DNA of 6,385 nt from an uncultured beta proteobacterium (GCA_903868285.1 CAIPUP010000406.1:1-6385); one strand, 5' to 3'; numbered from the stretch's first letter, positions 1-5,848 are shown. Notes: generated by a model from the letters alone, not told the origin. Numbers and translations are program-made.

Positions 1-293
1 ACGCCATGCTGTTGCAGCCAGCGCACGTTGGTGCTGCCCTGCAGGAACCATAGTAGTTCGTAAATTATTGATTTTAAATGTAATTTTTTTGTGGTCAGAA
101 GCGGGAAGCCGGCACCAAGATCGCAGCGCAGCTGCCAGCCAAAGGTCGACAGCGTGCCGGTGCCGGTGCGATCCGACTTGGCCTGACCACGCTGCAGCAC
201 ATGCTGCATCAGCTGCAGATATTGCTGCTCGGCACTGCCGTGCGGGCCGTGCGGACTGTCCGGTGCCAGCGCTGCGGGATTCAACAGGGTCAT
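1..293 (-). CDS. thyA: Thymidylate synthase ThyA, N-terminal 98 codons (cut by window edge)
   Basis: Thymidylate synthase methylates dUMP to dTMP in the cytoplasm, using 5,10-methylene-tetrahydrofolate as carbon donor and reductant. Translating the minus strand from ATG 293 gives the family's N-terminal block: QQYLQLMQHVL (residues 23-33), SDRTGTGTLSTFG (40-52, containing the conserved Arg that binds dUMP phosphate) and GFPLLTTKK...ELLWFLQGSTN (62-89). The catalytic Cys lies beyond the window. The start is supported by a GAGGA ribosome site at 301-305, seven bases away. It gives about 21 residues more than E. coli ThyA, whose protein begins at the equivalent of residue 23, and I see no later start that would suit. 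The gene begins 14 bases after the sulfurtransferase stop, so co-transcription is likely. Codons 68-81 are strikingly AT-rich, unlike the rest of the gene (see findings). The family call is very secure; the exact start is less so. Confidence 0.96.
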   Translation of the reverse strand, partial: MTLLNPAALAPDSPHGPHGSAEQQYLQLMQHVLQRGQAKSDRTGTGTLSTFGWQLRCDLGAGFPLLTTKKLHLKSIIYELLWFLQGSTNVRWLQQHG

Positions 294-300
294 CCTCAGG

Positions 301-305
301 TCCTC
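301..305 (-). promoter_or_regulatory. Ribosome binding site of thyA
   Basis: Minus-strand GAGGA lies seven bases before the thyA ATG at 293 and just after the TGA stop (308-310) of the sulfurtransferase. It decides for the long N-terminal form of ThyA. The spacing is typical; assignment is by inspection. Confidence 0.6.
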
Positions 306-307
306 GA

Positions 308-1207
308 TCAAGTCCGCGGTGGCTTCGGGATTTCAAGCGCGGCCGGTTCGCCGCTGGCTATCGGGCGCGAGGCATCGGCACACCATTCGCTCCAGGAGCC
401 GGGGTAGAGCCGCATACCGCTCATGCCAGCGACTTCCATGGCGAGAATATTGTGGCAGGCCGACACCCCGGAGCCGCACTGATGCACGCTCTGATCGGGC
501 GAGAGGCCATCGAGCAGGGCGAGAAACTCGCTGCGCAATTGCGGCGCGGGTTTGAAGCGTCCATCCGCTTGCAGGTTGTCGCGAAAAAAACGATTGCGCG
601 CGCCGGGAATGCGGCCACCCACCGGGTCCAGCGTTTCGTTCTGGCCGCGAAAGCGATCCGGTGCGCGGGCATCGATCAGGCATAGCGTCGGGCTGCCGAG
701 CTGCTGCAGCAGCCATGTGGCATCGACGCTGTGCTGCAGGGTCTGGAAGCTAAAGCTTTCGCTTGCAGGTGTGGCGGCCACGCCAGCGCTGGAGCGCGCC
801 AGACCTGCTGCAGTCCAGGCCTGCCAGCCGCCGTCCAGTACCGCCACCGCAGTGTGCCCGGCCCAGTGGCGCAGCATCCACCACAGGCGCGCTGCCACCA
901 TGCCGCCTTGGGCATCGTAGGCGATCACCTGGTTGCGCTGCGAAATACCCAGGCCTTGCATGCGGGCTGCAAAGGCTCGCGGCTGTGGCAGAGGATGACG
1001 ACCACCGCGCGCCGGCATCCCTTCCGGATGCCCCGCCAGGTCTTGGTCCAGATGCAGGAAGTGCGCGCCCGGGATATGGCTTTCGGCGTACTCCCGACGG
1101 CCGCGCTCCGGGTCGGTCAGGTCGTGACGGCAATCGATCACCACCCAGTCGGCATCCTGCAAATGGGTCGACAGCGTGGTGCAGCTGATCAGGTCGGTGA
1201 AGGACAT
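308..1207 (-). CDS. sseA: 3-mercaptopyruvate/thiosulfate sulfurtransferase (SseA-type tandem rhodanese)
   Basis: This cytoplasmic enzyme moves a sulfane sulfur from 3-mercaptopyruvate (or thiosulfate) to thiols or cyanide through a persulfide on the active-site Cys. The 299-residue protein has two rhodanese domains. The N-terminal one is non-catalytic: it carries the domain landmarks VIDCRHDL (about 23-30), HIPGAHFLHLD (44-54) and DGGWQAW (125-131), but has Asp in YDAQGG (97-102) where a catalytic Cys would sit. The C-terminal one has LIDARAPDRFRG (177-188), GRIPGARN (198-205) and the loop CGSGVSA (244-250), with catalytic Cys244. CG-S-G-V-(T/S)-A favours mercaptopyruvate over the CRKGVT loop of thiosulfate rhodaneses. 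ATG 1207 is chosen; in-frame GTG 1210 and TTG 1219 (overlapping the upstream stop) are alternatives that would add 1 or 4 residues. No strong Shine-Dalgarno is seen, so translational coupling to the Rieske gene 8 bases upstream is plausible. The physiological sulfur donor is not determined by the sequence. Confidence 0.93.
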   Translation of the reverse strand: MSFTDLISCTTLSTHLQDADWVVIDCRHDLTDPERGRREYAESHIPGAHFLHLDQDLAGHPEGMPARGGRHPLPQPRAFAARMQGLGISQRNQVIAYDAQGGMVAARLWWMLRHWAGHTAVAVLDGGWQAWTAAGLARSSAGVAATPASESFSFQTLQHSVDATWLLQQLGSPTLCLIDARAPDRFRGQNETLDPVGGRIPGARNRFFRDNLQADGRFKPAPQLRSEFLALLDGLSPDQSVHQCGSGVSACHNILAMEVAGMSGMRLYPGSWSEWCADASRPIASGEPAALEIPKPPRT

Positions 1208-1215
1208 CACGCCAC

Positions 1216-2349
1216 TCAAGGCTTCAGCAGGCGACCGGACAGATTGGCAACGTCGTTACCGATGGCGCCGCGCAGGTACTCATGAAAATGCACCATGCCG
1301 TCTTCCATCGGCGACTGGTAGGGGCCGATCTCGTTATCGCCGCGCTCGAGCAGCACGCGCCGTCCGCGGTCCATACGCTGCGCAATGATGTCGTCCTCAT
1401 GCGCGGTCTCGAGATAGGCGGCACGCTCGGCTTCGACGAAATCGCGCTCGAACAGGGCGATTTCTTCCGGGTAATAGAACTCCACCACATTGGTGGTGTG
1501 CTGCGGCGAGCGCGGAATGAGCGTGGACACCACCAGTACGTGCGGATACCACTCCAGCATCACGTTCGGGTAGTACAGCATCCAGATGGCACCGAAGGCG
1601 GGGTCCTTGCCTTCGCGATAGTTGCGTACCGCTTCATGCCAGCGTTCATAGACTGGTGTTCCGGCACGCGCGAGATTTTTCTTGACCCCGACCACTTGCA
1701 CCGAGAAGGCATCGGAGAATTCCCAGCGCAGGTCATCGCAGGAAACGAAGTTGCCCAACCCGGGATGGAACGGTTCGACGTGGTAGTCCTCGAGATAGAC
1801 CTCGATGAAGGTCTTCCAGTTCTGCTGGTACTCGGTGATCTGCACATGATCGAAGCGATAGCCGGAGAAGTCGAATTCCCTGGTCAGCGACAGCGATGAC
1901 AGATCGCGCGCTACATCGCGTTTGCCGTTGAACAACAGGCCCTGCCAGCGCTGCAGCGCCGAACGACCGAGATCGAGGCAGGGGTTGTCAGGGAAGTGTG
2001 GTGCGCCAAGCAGCTTGCCGTGCATGTCGTAAGTCCAGCGATGCAGCGGGCAGACGATATGACGGGCATTGCCGCGACCTTCCAGCATGACAGCCTGCCG
2101 ATGCCGGCAGACGTTGGACAGAAGCTCTACGCCGTTGGCATTGCGCACCAGCAGCTGGCCGTGATCCTGCCAGGCAAGGCTGTGATAGTCGCCAGGCTCG
2201 GGCACCATCAGCTCATGCCCGACATAGCCCGGCCCGCCATCGAAAAGCAGCTTCTGCTCCAGTTCGAACACTTGCTGGTCAAAGTACCAGCCGACGGGCA
2301 ATTGAGATGCACCGGGCTTGAGCCTTCGGGAGCTGGGCAGATCGGACAT
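1216..2349 (-). CDS. Rieske [2Fe-2S] non-heme iron oxygenase, alpha subunit
   Basis: This is an aromatic-ring-hydroxylating-dioxygenase-type alpha subunit of 377 residues, an oxygenase that takes electrons from a separate reductase. The Rieske domain (about residues 20-130) binds [2Fe-2S] through C81-x-H83 (CRHR) and C100-x2-H103 (CPLHRW), 16 residues apart. The catalytic domain shows NWKTFIEVYLEDYHVEPFH (178-196): His190 and His195 should be iron ligands, with Asp319 or Asp320 of AHEDDI as the likely third. Glu187 occupies the position that bridges the two metal centres; ring dioxygenases have Asp there, while choline monooxygenase/carnitine-oxygenase-like enzymes have Glu. This suggests oxidation or demethylation of a quaternary amine or similar compound, but the substrate is unknown. 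Start ATG 2349 is chosen for GAGGAGG 11 bases upstream; the frame stays open to an ATG at 2484, but that 45-residue extension resembles no domain and covers the promoter region. No reductase gene is in the window. Confidence 0.9.
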   Translation of the reverse strand: MSDLPSSRRLKPGASQLPVGWYFDQQVFELEQKLLFDGGPGYVGHELMVPEPGDYHSLAWQDHGQLLVRNANGVELLSNVCRHRQAVMLEGRGNARHIVCPLHRWTYDMHGKLLGAPHFPDNPCLDLGRSALQRWQGLLFNGKRDVARDLSSLSLTREFDFSGYRFDHVQITEYQQNWKTFIEVYLEDYHVEPFHPGLGNFVSCDDLRWEFSDAFSVQVVGVKKNLARAGTPVYERWHEAVRNYREGKDPAFGAIWMLYYPNVMLEWYPHVLVVSTLIPRSPQHTTNVVEFYYPEEIALFERDFVEAERAAYLETAHEDDIIAQRMDRGRRVLLERGDNEIGPYQSPMEDGMVHFHEYLRGAIGNDVANLSGRLLKP

Positions 2350-2360
2350 ACCGGCGGGTT

Positions 2361-2367
2361 CCTCCTC
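2361..2367 (-). promoter_or_regulatory. Ribosome binding site of the Rieske oxygenase gene
   Basis: Minus-strand GAGGAGG lies 11 bases before ATG 2349. It is a strong anti-Shine-Dalgarno match with slightly long spacing, and it is the main reason to prefer 2349 over the open-frame ATG at 2484. Confidence 0.6.
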
Positions 2368-2419
2368 GGGCGCGAAGGCGCGGGGGCAGGCTGAATGGAG
2401 ATGGGGTTTGAAGCGAGGC

Positions 2420-2431
2420 GCGATTTTAGCC
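2420..2431 (-). promoter_or_regulatory. Possible -10 element for the Rieske-sseA-thyA operon
   Basis: Minus-strand GGCTAAAATCGC contains TAAAAT, five of six matches to the sigma70 -10 box. The same 12 bases occur upstream of dxs at 3914-3925. No convincing -35 is seen at 16-18 bases. If used, transcription would start near 2416 and leave a leader of about 65 bases before ATG 2349. Confidence 0.35.
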
Positions 2432-2522
2432 CGAATTACTTGCCCCGAGCCGTGGCTGTTGTTCACTTCAATCCGGTAAAACATCGTGGATCAATAGGCA
2501 ATCAACGCAAAATCATCCGCGA

Positions 2523-2551
2523 TTGACCAGGAAGTGCCCCTAAGTTATTGT
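2523..2551 (+). promoter_or_regulatory. Sigma70-type promoter for xseB-ispA-dxs-folE2
   Basis: A -35 hexamer TTGACC (2523-2528) and a -10 hexamer TATTGT (2546-2551) are separated by exactly 17 bases, the ideal sigma70 spacing. Expected transcription start is near 2558, giving a leader of about 30 bases before the xseB ATG at 2588. It is the best promoter match found by eye in the divergent region; no experimental evidence is available. Confidence 0.6.
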
Positions 2552-2587
2552 CCGCCCTCATTTTTTAGCCTAGCGAGCGTGCACAGC

Positions 2588-2914
2588 ATGGCCAGAAGCA
2601 GCAAGTCCTCCGATCCATCGGTGGCGCCCAAGAGTTTTGAGGCGGCGCTGGAAGAACTGGAGTCAACCGTCGAGCGCATGGAGGCCGGCGAGTTATCGCT
2701 TGAGCAGTCGCTGGCGGCGCACAAGCGCGGACTGGTATTGGTGCAGTACTGTCAGAACGCGTTGTCGCAGGCCCGGCAGCAGGTGCAAGTGCTAGAAGGC
2801 GATGTGCTCAAGGCCTTTGGTACCACGCCCTCCAGTGATGACGAGGAAGATGAGGACGCCGAGGATGACGAGGGCGACGACGATCACGGCGCTATCTACG
2901 GCGGGCGAGGCTAG
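2588..2914 (+). CDS. xseB: Exodeoxyribonuclease VII small subunit XseB
   Basis: XseB is the small subunit of exonuclease VII; several copies bind one XseA to form the cytoplasmic enzyme that cuts single-stranded DNA to oligonucleotides from both ends. The 108-residue product has the family's helical core at about residues 16-78: SFEAALEELESTVERMEAGELSLEQ..., then the second helix with LVLVQYCQNALSQARQQVQVLEGD. The core matches the usual ~75-85 residue size. After it comes a very acidic tail (84-99, 14 of 16 Asp/Glu), ending in HGAIYGGRG. ATG 2588 is chosen because the core begins shortly after it; an in-frame GTG at 2534 lies inside the predicted promoter. Only a weak GCGAG ribosome site (2573-2577) is seen. 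It heads the operon that continues into ispA and dxs, the same order as in E. coli. xseA is not in the window. Confidence 0.93.
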   Translation: MARSSKSSDPSVAPKSFEAALEELESTVERMEAGELSLEQSLAAHKRGLVLVQYCQNALSQARQQVQVLEGDVLKAFGTTPSSDDEEDEDAEDDEGDDDHGAIYGGRG

Positions 2915-2956
2915 TACGGCCCGTACCAACAGCACGACGAGTACGGTGAGTGTATG

Positions 2957-2962
2957 GGTGAG
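2957..2962 (+). promoter_or_regulatory. Ribosome binding site of ispA
   Basis: GGTGAG, complementary to the UCACC part of the 16S rRNA tail, lies seven bases before ATG 2970. It supports this start over the longer open frame that runs back into xseB. Confidence 0.5.
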
Positions 2963-2969
2963 CAGCGGC

Positions 2970-3887
2970 ATGAGTGATTTCGCAGCCTGGATGTCAGCAG
3001 TGCAAGCGCGTGTCGAGCGCGCCCTGGAACAGGCATTGCCGCCAGCGCAAATGCTTCCCACTGGTCTGCATCGCGCCATGCGCTATGCCGTGCTCGATGG
3101 TGGCAAGCGCGTTCGGCCCTTGTTGAGCTTCGCTGCCGGTACCTGTTTCAATGCCGATCCGGTGCGACTGGAGGCGGTGGCCTGCGCTGTCGAATGCATA
3201 CATGCCTACTCGCTGGTGCATGACGATATGCCCTGCATGGATGACGATGTGTTGCGTCGGGGTAAGCCGACCGTGCATGTGGCGTTCGATCAACCGACCG
3301 CATTGCTGGTGGGTGATGCCTTGCAATCCCTGGCGTTCCAGTTGTTGTCGCAGCAGACCTTGAGCGATCAGCCGGCGGTACAACTCGAAATGCTGCGCTT
3401 GCTGGCCGTGGCTGCCGGCAGCCGCGGCATGGCGGGTGGCCAGGCCGTCGACCTGGACAGCGTCGGCAAGGCACTGAGCCTGCCGGAACTGGAAATGATG
3501 CATGTTCAAAAGACCGGCGCATTGATTGTGGCCGCGGTTGCCCTGGGCGCGCGCTGCGGCAGCAACCCGCAGCCCGAGGATCTGGCGCGACTGGATCGAT
3601 TTGCCCACTGCGTCGGCCTGGCGTTTCAGGTGGTGGATGACATTCTGGATGCCGAGGCCAGCACCGCCACCCTGGGCAAGACGGCGGGCAAGGATGCCGC
3701 TGCGAACAAGCCCACCTACGTCAGTCTTCTCGGTGTTGCGGCGGCCAAGTCACTGGCTGAGGATTTGCGCGCCCAAGCCCATGCCCAACTGAAGGAATTG
3801 GGCTCGGCAGGTAAGACTGCACCAATGCCAGTCGCCACGCAGCGCCTGGCTGCCATGGCCGATTTCATCGTGCTCAGAAAGTTTTGA
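2970..3887 (+). CDS. ispA: (2E,6E)-Farnesyl diphosphate synthase IspA
   Basis: IspA condenses dimethylallyl diphosphate with two isopentenyl diphosphates to farnesyl diphosphate in the cytoplasm, feeding undecaprenyl phosphate, quinone side chains and other isoprenoids. The 305-residue protein shows, in order, GGKRVRP (44-50, diphosphate binding), the first Asp-rich motif DDMPCMDDD (85-93, the DDx4D form typical of bacterial short-chain synthases), RRGKPT (96-101), GGQAVDL (156-162), KTGALI (181-186), the second Asp-rich motif FQVVDDILD (219-227) and K241. Tyr80, five residues before the first motif, fits a chain-length stop at C15. Length is close to the ~300 residues of E. coli IspA. The frame is open upstream to 2802, inside xseB, but homology begins near ATG 2970. 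The gap to xseB is 55 bases and to dxs 44 bases. Geranyl diphosphate synthase activity cannot be excluded but FPP is by far the likeliest. Confidence 0.96.
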   Translation: MSDFAAWMSAVQARVERALEQALPPAQMLPTGLHRAMRYAVLDGGKRVRPLLSFAAGTCFNADPVRLEAVACAVECIHAYSLVHDDMPCMDDDVLRRGKPTVHVAFDQPTALLVGDALQSLAFQLLSQQTLSDQPAVQLEMLRLLAVAAGSRGMAGGQAVDLDSVGKALSLPELEMMHVQKTGALIVAAVALGARCGSNPQPEDLARLDRFAHCVGLAFQVVDDILDAEASTATLGKTAGKDAAANKPTYVSLLGVAAAKSLAEDLRAQAHAQLKELGSAGKTAPMPVATQRLAAMADFIVLRKF

Positions 3888-3893
3888 CGCATC

Positions 3894-3907
3894 GGGCGCA
3901 GCCGCCC
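3894..3907 (+). other. Short GC-rich hairpin between ispA and dxs
   Basis: GGGCG and CGCCC form a perfect 5-bp stem around the loop CAGC, six bases after the ispA stop. There is no T-run after it, so it is a poor intrinsic terminator; it might slow transcription or protect the 3' end of the upstream message. It is easily a by-product of high GC. Confidence 0.25.
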
Positions 3908-3913
3908 CGGCGC

Positions 3914-3925
3914 GGCTAAAATCGC
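3914..3925 (+). promoter_or_regulatory. Possible -10 element directly before dxs
   Basis: GGCTAAAATCGC holds TAAAAT (3917-3922) only nine bases before the dxs ATG at 3932. No -35 at normal spacing is seen: TTGACG at 3884-3889 is 27 bases away. The box is also the loop of a small stem, GCGGC/GCCGC (3912-3916 with 3924-3928). No Shine-Dalgarno precedes dxs, so if this box is used the transcript would be nearly leaderless. The same 12-mer occurs at 2420-2431 on the other strand. Confidence 0.35.
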
Positions 3926-3931
3926 CGCCCT

Positions 3932-5839
3932 ATGAGCACCTCCCGCAGTAACGACACCCACTTGCCTGGTACTTCGGCGGAGCCATCGCCCGGCGATGCG
4001 CTGCTGAAAACCATCAACGATCCTTCCGACCTGCGTCGCCTGGATCGCAAACAGCTGGCGCAACTGGCGCTGGAGCTGCGCGCCTTTGTGCTCGAGTCGG
4101 TCAGTCGCACCGGTGGGCATCTGTCCTCCAACCTGGGTACGGTCGAGCTGACCATCGCTTTGCATTACGTCTATGACACGCCCGAGGACAGATTGGTCTG
4201 GGACGTCGGTCATCAGACCTATGCCCACAAAATTCTCACCGGACGGCGCGACCGCATGGCGCAATTGCGCATGCTGGGTGGGCTTTCCGGATTTCCGCGC
4301 CGCGATGAGTCGGCCTATGACACCTTCGGCACGGCGCATTCCAGTACCTCGATTTCAGCAGCGCTGGGGATGGCGCAGGCGGCACGCCTGCGCGGCGAGT
4401 CGCGCCGCGCGGTGGCCATCATCGGCGACGGGGCGATGTCAGCCGGCATGGCGTTTGAAGCCATGAACAATGCCGGTGTTATGGATACCGACCTGCTGGT
4501 GATACTGAACGACAACGATATGTCGATCTCACCCGCGGTGGGTGCGCTCAATCGCTACCTGGCGAGGCTGATGTCGGGACGCTTTTACGCTGCGGCCAAA
4601 AAGGCCGGAGAGAAGGTGCTGGGTGCACCGTTGTGGCAGTTGGCAAGGCGGGTGGAGGAGCATGCCAAGGGCATGGTCACGCCTTCCACCATGTTCGAGG
4701 AGTTCGGCTTCAACTATGTCGGTCCGATCGATGGCCATGATCTGGATGCGCTGATACCGACCCTGCGCAATATGCGCGAGCTCAAGGGGCCGCAGTTCCT
4801 GCATGTGGTGACGCGCAAGGGCCAGGGTTACAAACTGGCCGAGGCCGATCCGGTGCTGTATCACGGCCCGGGCAAGTTCGATCCGGCCGAGGGCATCAAG
4901 AAATCATCCGGCGGCAAGCCCAGCTACACCCAGATCTTCGGTGACTGGCTGTGCGACATGGCGGCAGCCGATCCACGCCTGGTGGGAATCACCCCAGCGA
5001 TGCGCGAAGGCTCCGGTCTGGTGCGTTTTGAGCAGGAATTCCCGACGCGCTATTTCGATGTCGGTATTGCCGAGCAGCATTCGGTCACCTTCGCCGCCGG
5101 TCTGGCCTGTGAGGGCTTGCGGCCGGTGGTGGCGATCTACTCCACGTTCCTGCAGCGTGGTTACGACCAGCTGATCCATGATGTGGCGATACAGAATTTG
5201 CCGGTGTTGTTTGCGCTCGATCGCAGCGGTGTGGTGGGAGCGGATGGGGCAACGCACAATGGTGTATTTGATCTGGCTTACCTGCGCGCCATTCCCAATA
5301 TGGTGGTGATGACCCCGTCGGACGAAAACGAGTGCCGGCAGATGCTGACCACCGGTTTTCTGCACGACGGCCCCTCGGCGGTGCGTTATCCGCGTGGCAG
5401 TGGTCCGGGTACAGTCTTGCAGCCCGGGCTGAATGTCCTTCCCGTGGGCAAGGCCAGGGTGTTGCGGCGCGGTCGTGAAGGTGCGGGCACGGTGGCCTTG
5501 CTGGCGTTTGGCAGCATGGTAGGACCGGCGCAGCAGGCAGCATTGGCACTGGACGCAACCGTGGTGGATATGCGCTTTGTCAAACCGCTGGATACGGCGC
5601 TGGTCAAGGAGCTGGCGGCGCGTCACAGCCTGCTGGTGACCATCGAAGAACATCAGATCATGGGCGGTGCCGGCAGCGCCGTGGCTGAGGCATTGGCCGA
5701 AGCCGGCCTTGCAGTGCAATTGCTGCATCTGGGCTTGCCCGATCACTTTATTGATCATGGCGATCCAGTGCGCCTGTTGGTGCAACTGGGTCTTGATGCC
5801 GAGGGTATCCGGCGCAGTATCGAACAAAGACTTTCCTGA
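3932..5839 (+). CDS. dxs: 1-deoxy-D-xylulose-5-phosphate synthase Dxs
   Basis: Dxs condenses pyruvate with glyceraldehyde 3-phosphate to 1-deoxy-D-xylulose 5-phosphate with CO2 loss. It is the first step of the MEP pathway and also feeds thiamine and pyridoxal synthesis. The 635-residue product has normal length and the transketolase-like layout. The N-terminal TPP domain has GGHLSSNLG (61-69, with His63), VWDVGHQTYAHK (89-100) and the TPP/Mg motif GDG (165-167) to NDN (193-195). The central pyrimidine-binding domain has YFDVGIAEQH (374-383, catalytic Glu381), YSTFLQRGYDQ (403-413) and DRSGVVGADGATH (430-442). R488 in RYPRG and the C-terminal domain (about 500-635, including IEEHQIMGGAGS) complete it. 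ATG 3932 is chosen because it opens the frame with no better start nearby; no ribosome site is visible. It follows ispA, as in E. coli, and precedes folE2 by 9 bases. Confidence 0.97.
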   Translation: MSTSRSNDTHLPGTSAEPSPGDALLKTINDPSDLRRLDRKQLAQLALELRAFVLESVSRTGGHLSSNLGTVELTIALHYVYDTPEDRLVWDVGHQTYAHKILTGRRDRMAQLRMLGGLSGFPRRDESAYDTFGTAHSSTSISAALGMAQAARLRGESRRAVAIIGDGAMSAGMAFEAMNNAGVMDTDLLVILNDNDMSISPAVGALNRYLARLMSGRFYAAAKKAGEKVLGAPLWQLARRVEEHAKGMVTPSTMFEEFGFNYVGPIDGHDLDALIPTLRNMRELKGPQFLHVVTRKGQGYKLAEADPVLYHGPGKFDPAEGIKKSSGGKPSYTQIFGDWLCDMAAADPRLVGITPAMREGSGLVRFEQEFPTRYFDVGIAEQHSVTFAAGLACEGLRPVVAIYSTFLQRGYDQLIHDVAIQNLPVLFALDRSGVVGADGATHNGVFDLAYLRAIPNMVVMTPSDENECRQMLTTGFLHDGPSAVRYPRGSGPGTVLQPGLNVLPVGKARVLRRGREGAGTVALLAFGSMVGPAQQAALALDATVVDMRFVKPLDTALVKELAARHSLLVTIEEHQIMGGAGSAVAEALAEAGLAVQLLHLGLPDHFIDHGDPVRLLVQLGLDAEGIRRSIEQRLS

Positions 5840-5843
5840 AAGG
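5839..5843 (+). promoter_or_regulatory. Ribosome binding site of folE2
   Basis: AAAGG, overlapping the last base of the dxs stop codon, lies five bases before ATG 5849. This supports both the start and co-translation with dxs. Confidence 0.5.
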
Positions 5844-5848
5844 CAGTC

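Larger units (their letters stand above)
2350..2587. promoter_or_regulatory. Divergent intergenic region between the Rieske operon and the xseB operon
   Basis: The 238 bases separate two divergent gene sets and are visibly richer in A+T than the genes, mainly from 2420 to 2570. They hold the xseB promoter at 2523-2551 and a minus-strand TAAAAT box at 2423-2428. Two ATCAA direct repeats at 2490-2494 and 2501-2505, 11 bases apart, lie just upstream of the xseB -35 and could be regulator half-sites, but they are short enough to be chance. I see no RNA gene or riboswitch in it. Confidence 0.6.

Noticed and set aside
190..235. Repeated CTGCAG-like words in the thyA 5' region
   Set aside because: They arise from Gln, Leu, Met and His codons in the helix QQYLQLMQHVLQ and show no regular repeat unit.
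68..685. 205-codon plus-strand frame opposite thyA and the sulfurtransferase
   Set aside because: It overlaps two well-recognised minus-strand genes, begins in the AT-rich thyA patch, and its composition is that of an antisense shadow.
1282..1899. 205-codon plus-strand frame opposite the Rieske gene
   Set aside because: It mirrors the codon structure of the oxygenase gene on the other strand; no domain, and no reason to expect a gene within a conserved catalytic domain.
2350..2484. 45-codon N-terminal extension of the Rieske protein from ATG 2484
   Set aside because: It resembles no targeting signal or domain, covers the likely promoter, and a GAGGAGG site marks ATG 2349.
2802..2969. 56-codon N-terminal extension of ispA reaching back into xseB
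   Set aside because: The frame is merely open; the translated segment is Thr/Ser/Arg-rich low complexity from the XseB acidic-tail DNA, and both family length and the GGTGAG site support ATG 2970.
2994..3608. 204-codon minus-strand frame opposite ispA
   Set aside because: Antisense shadow, Gln/His/Gly-rich, within a certain ispA coding region.
3884..3922. TTGACG paired with TAAAAT as a full dxs promoter
   Set aside because: The spacer is 27 bases, far outside the 16-18 accepted by sigma70, and TTGA is part of the ispA stop region.
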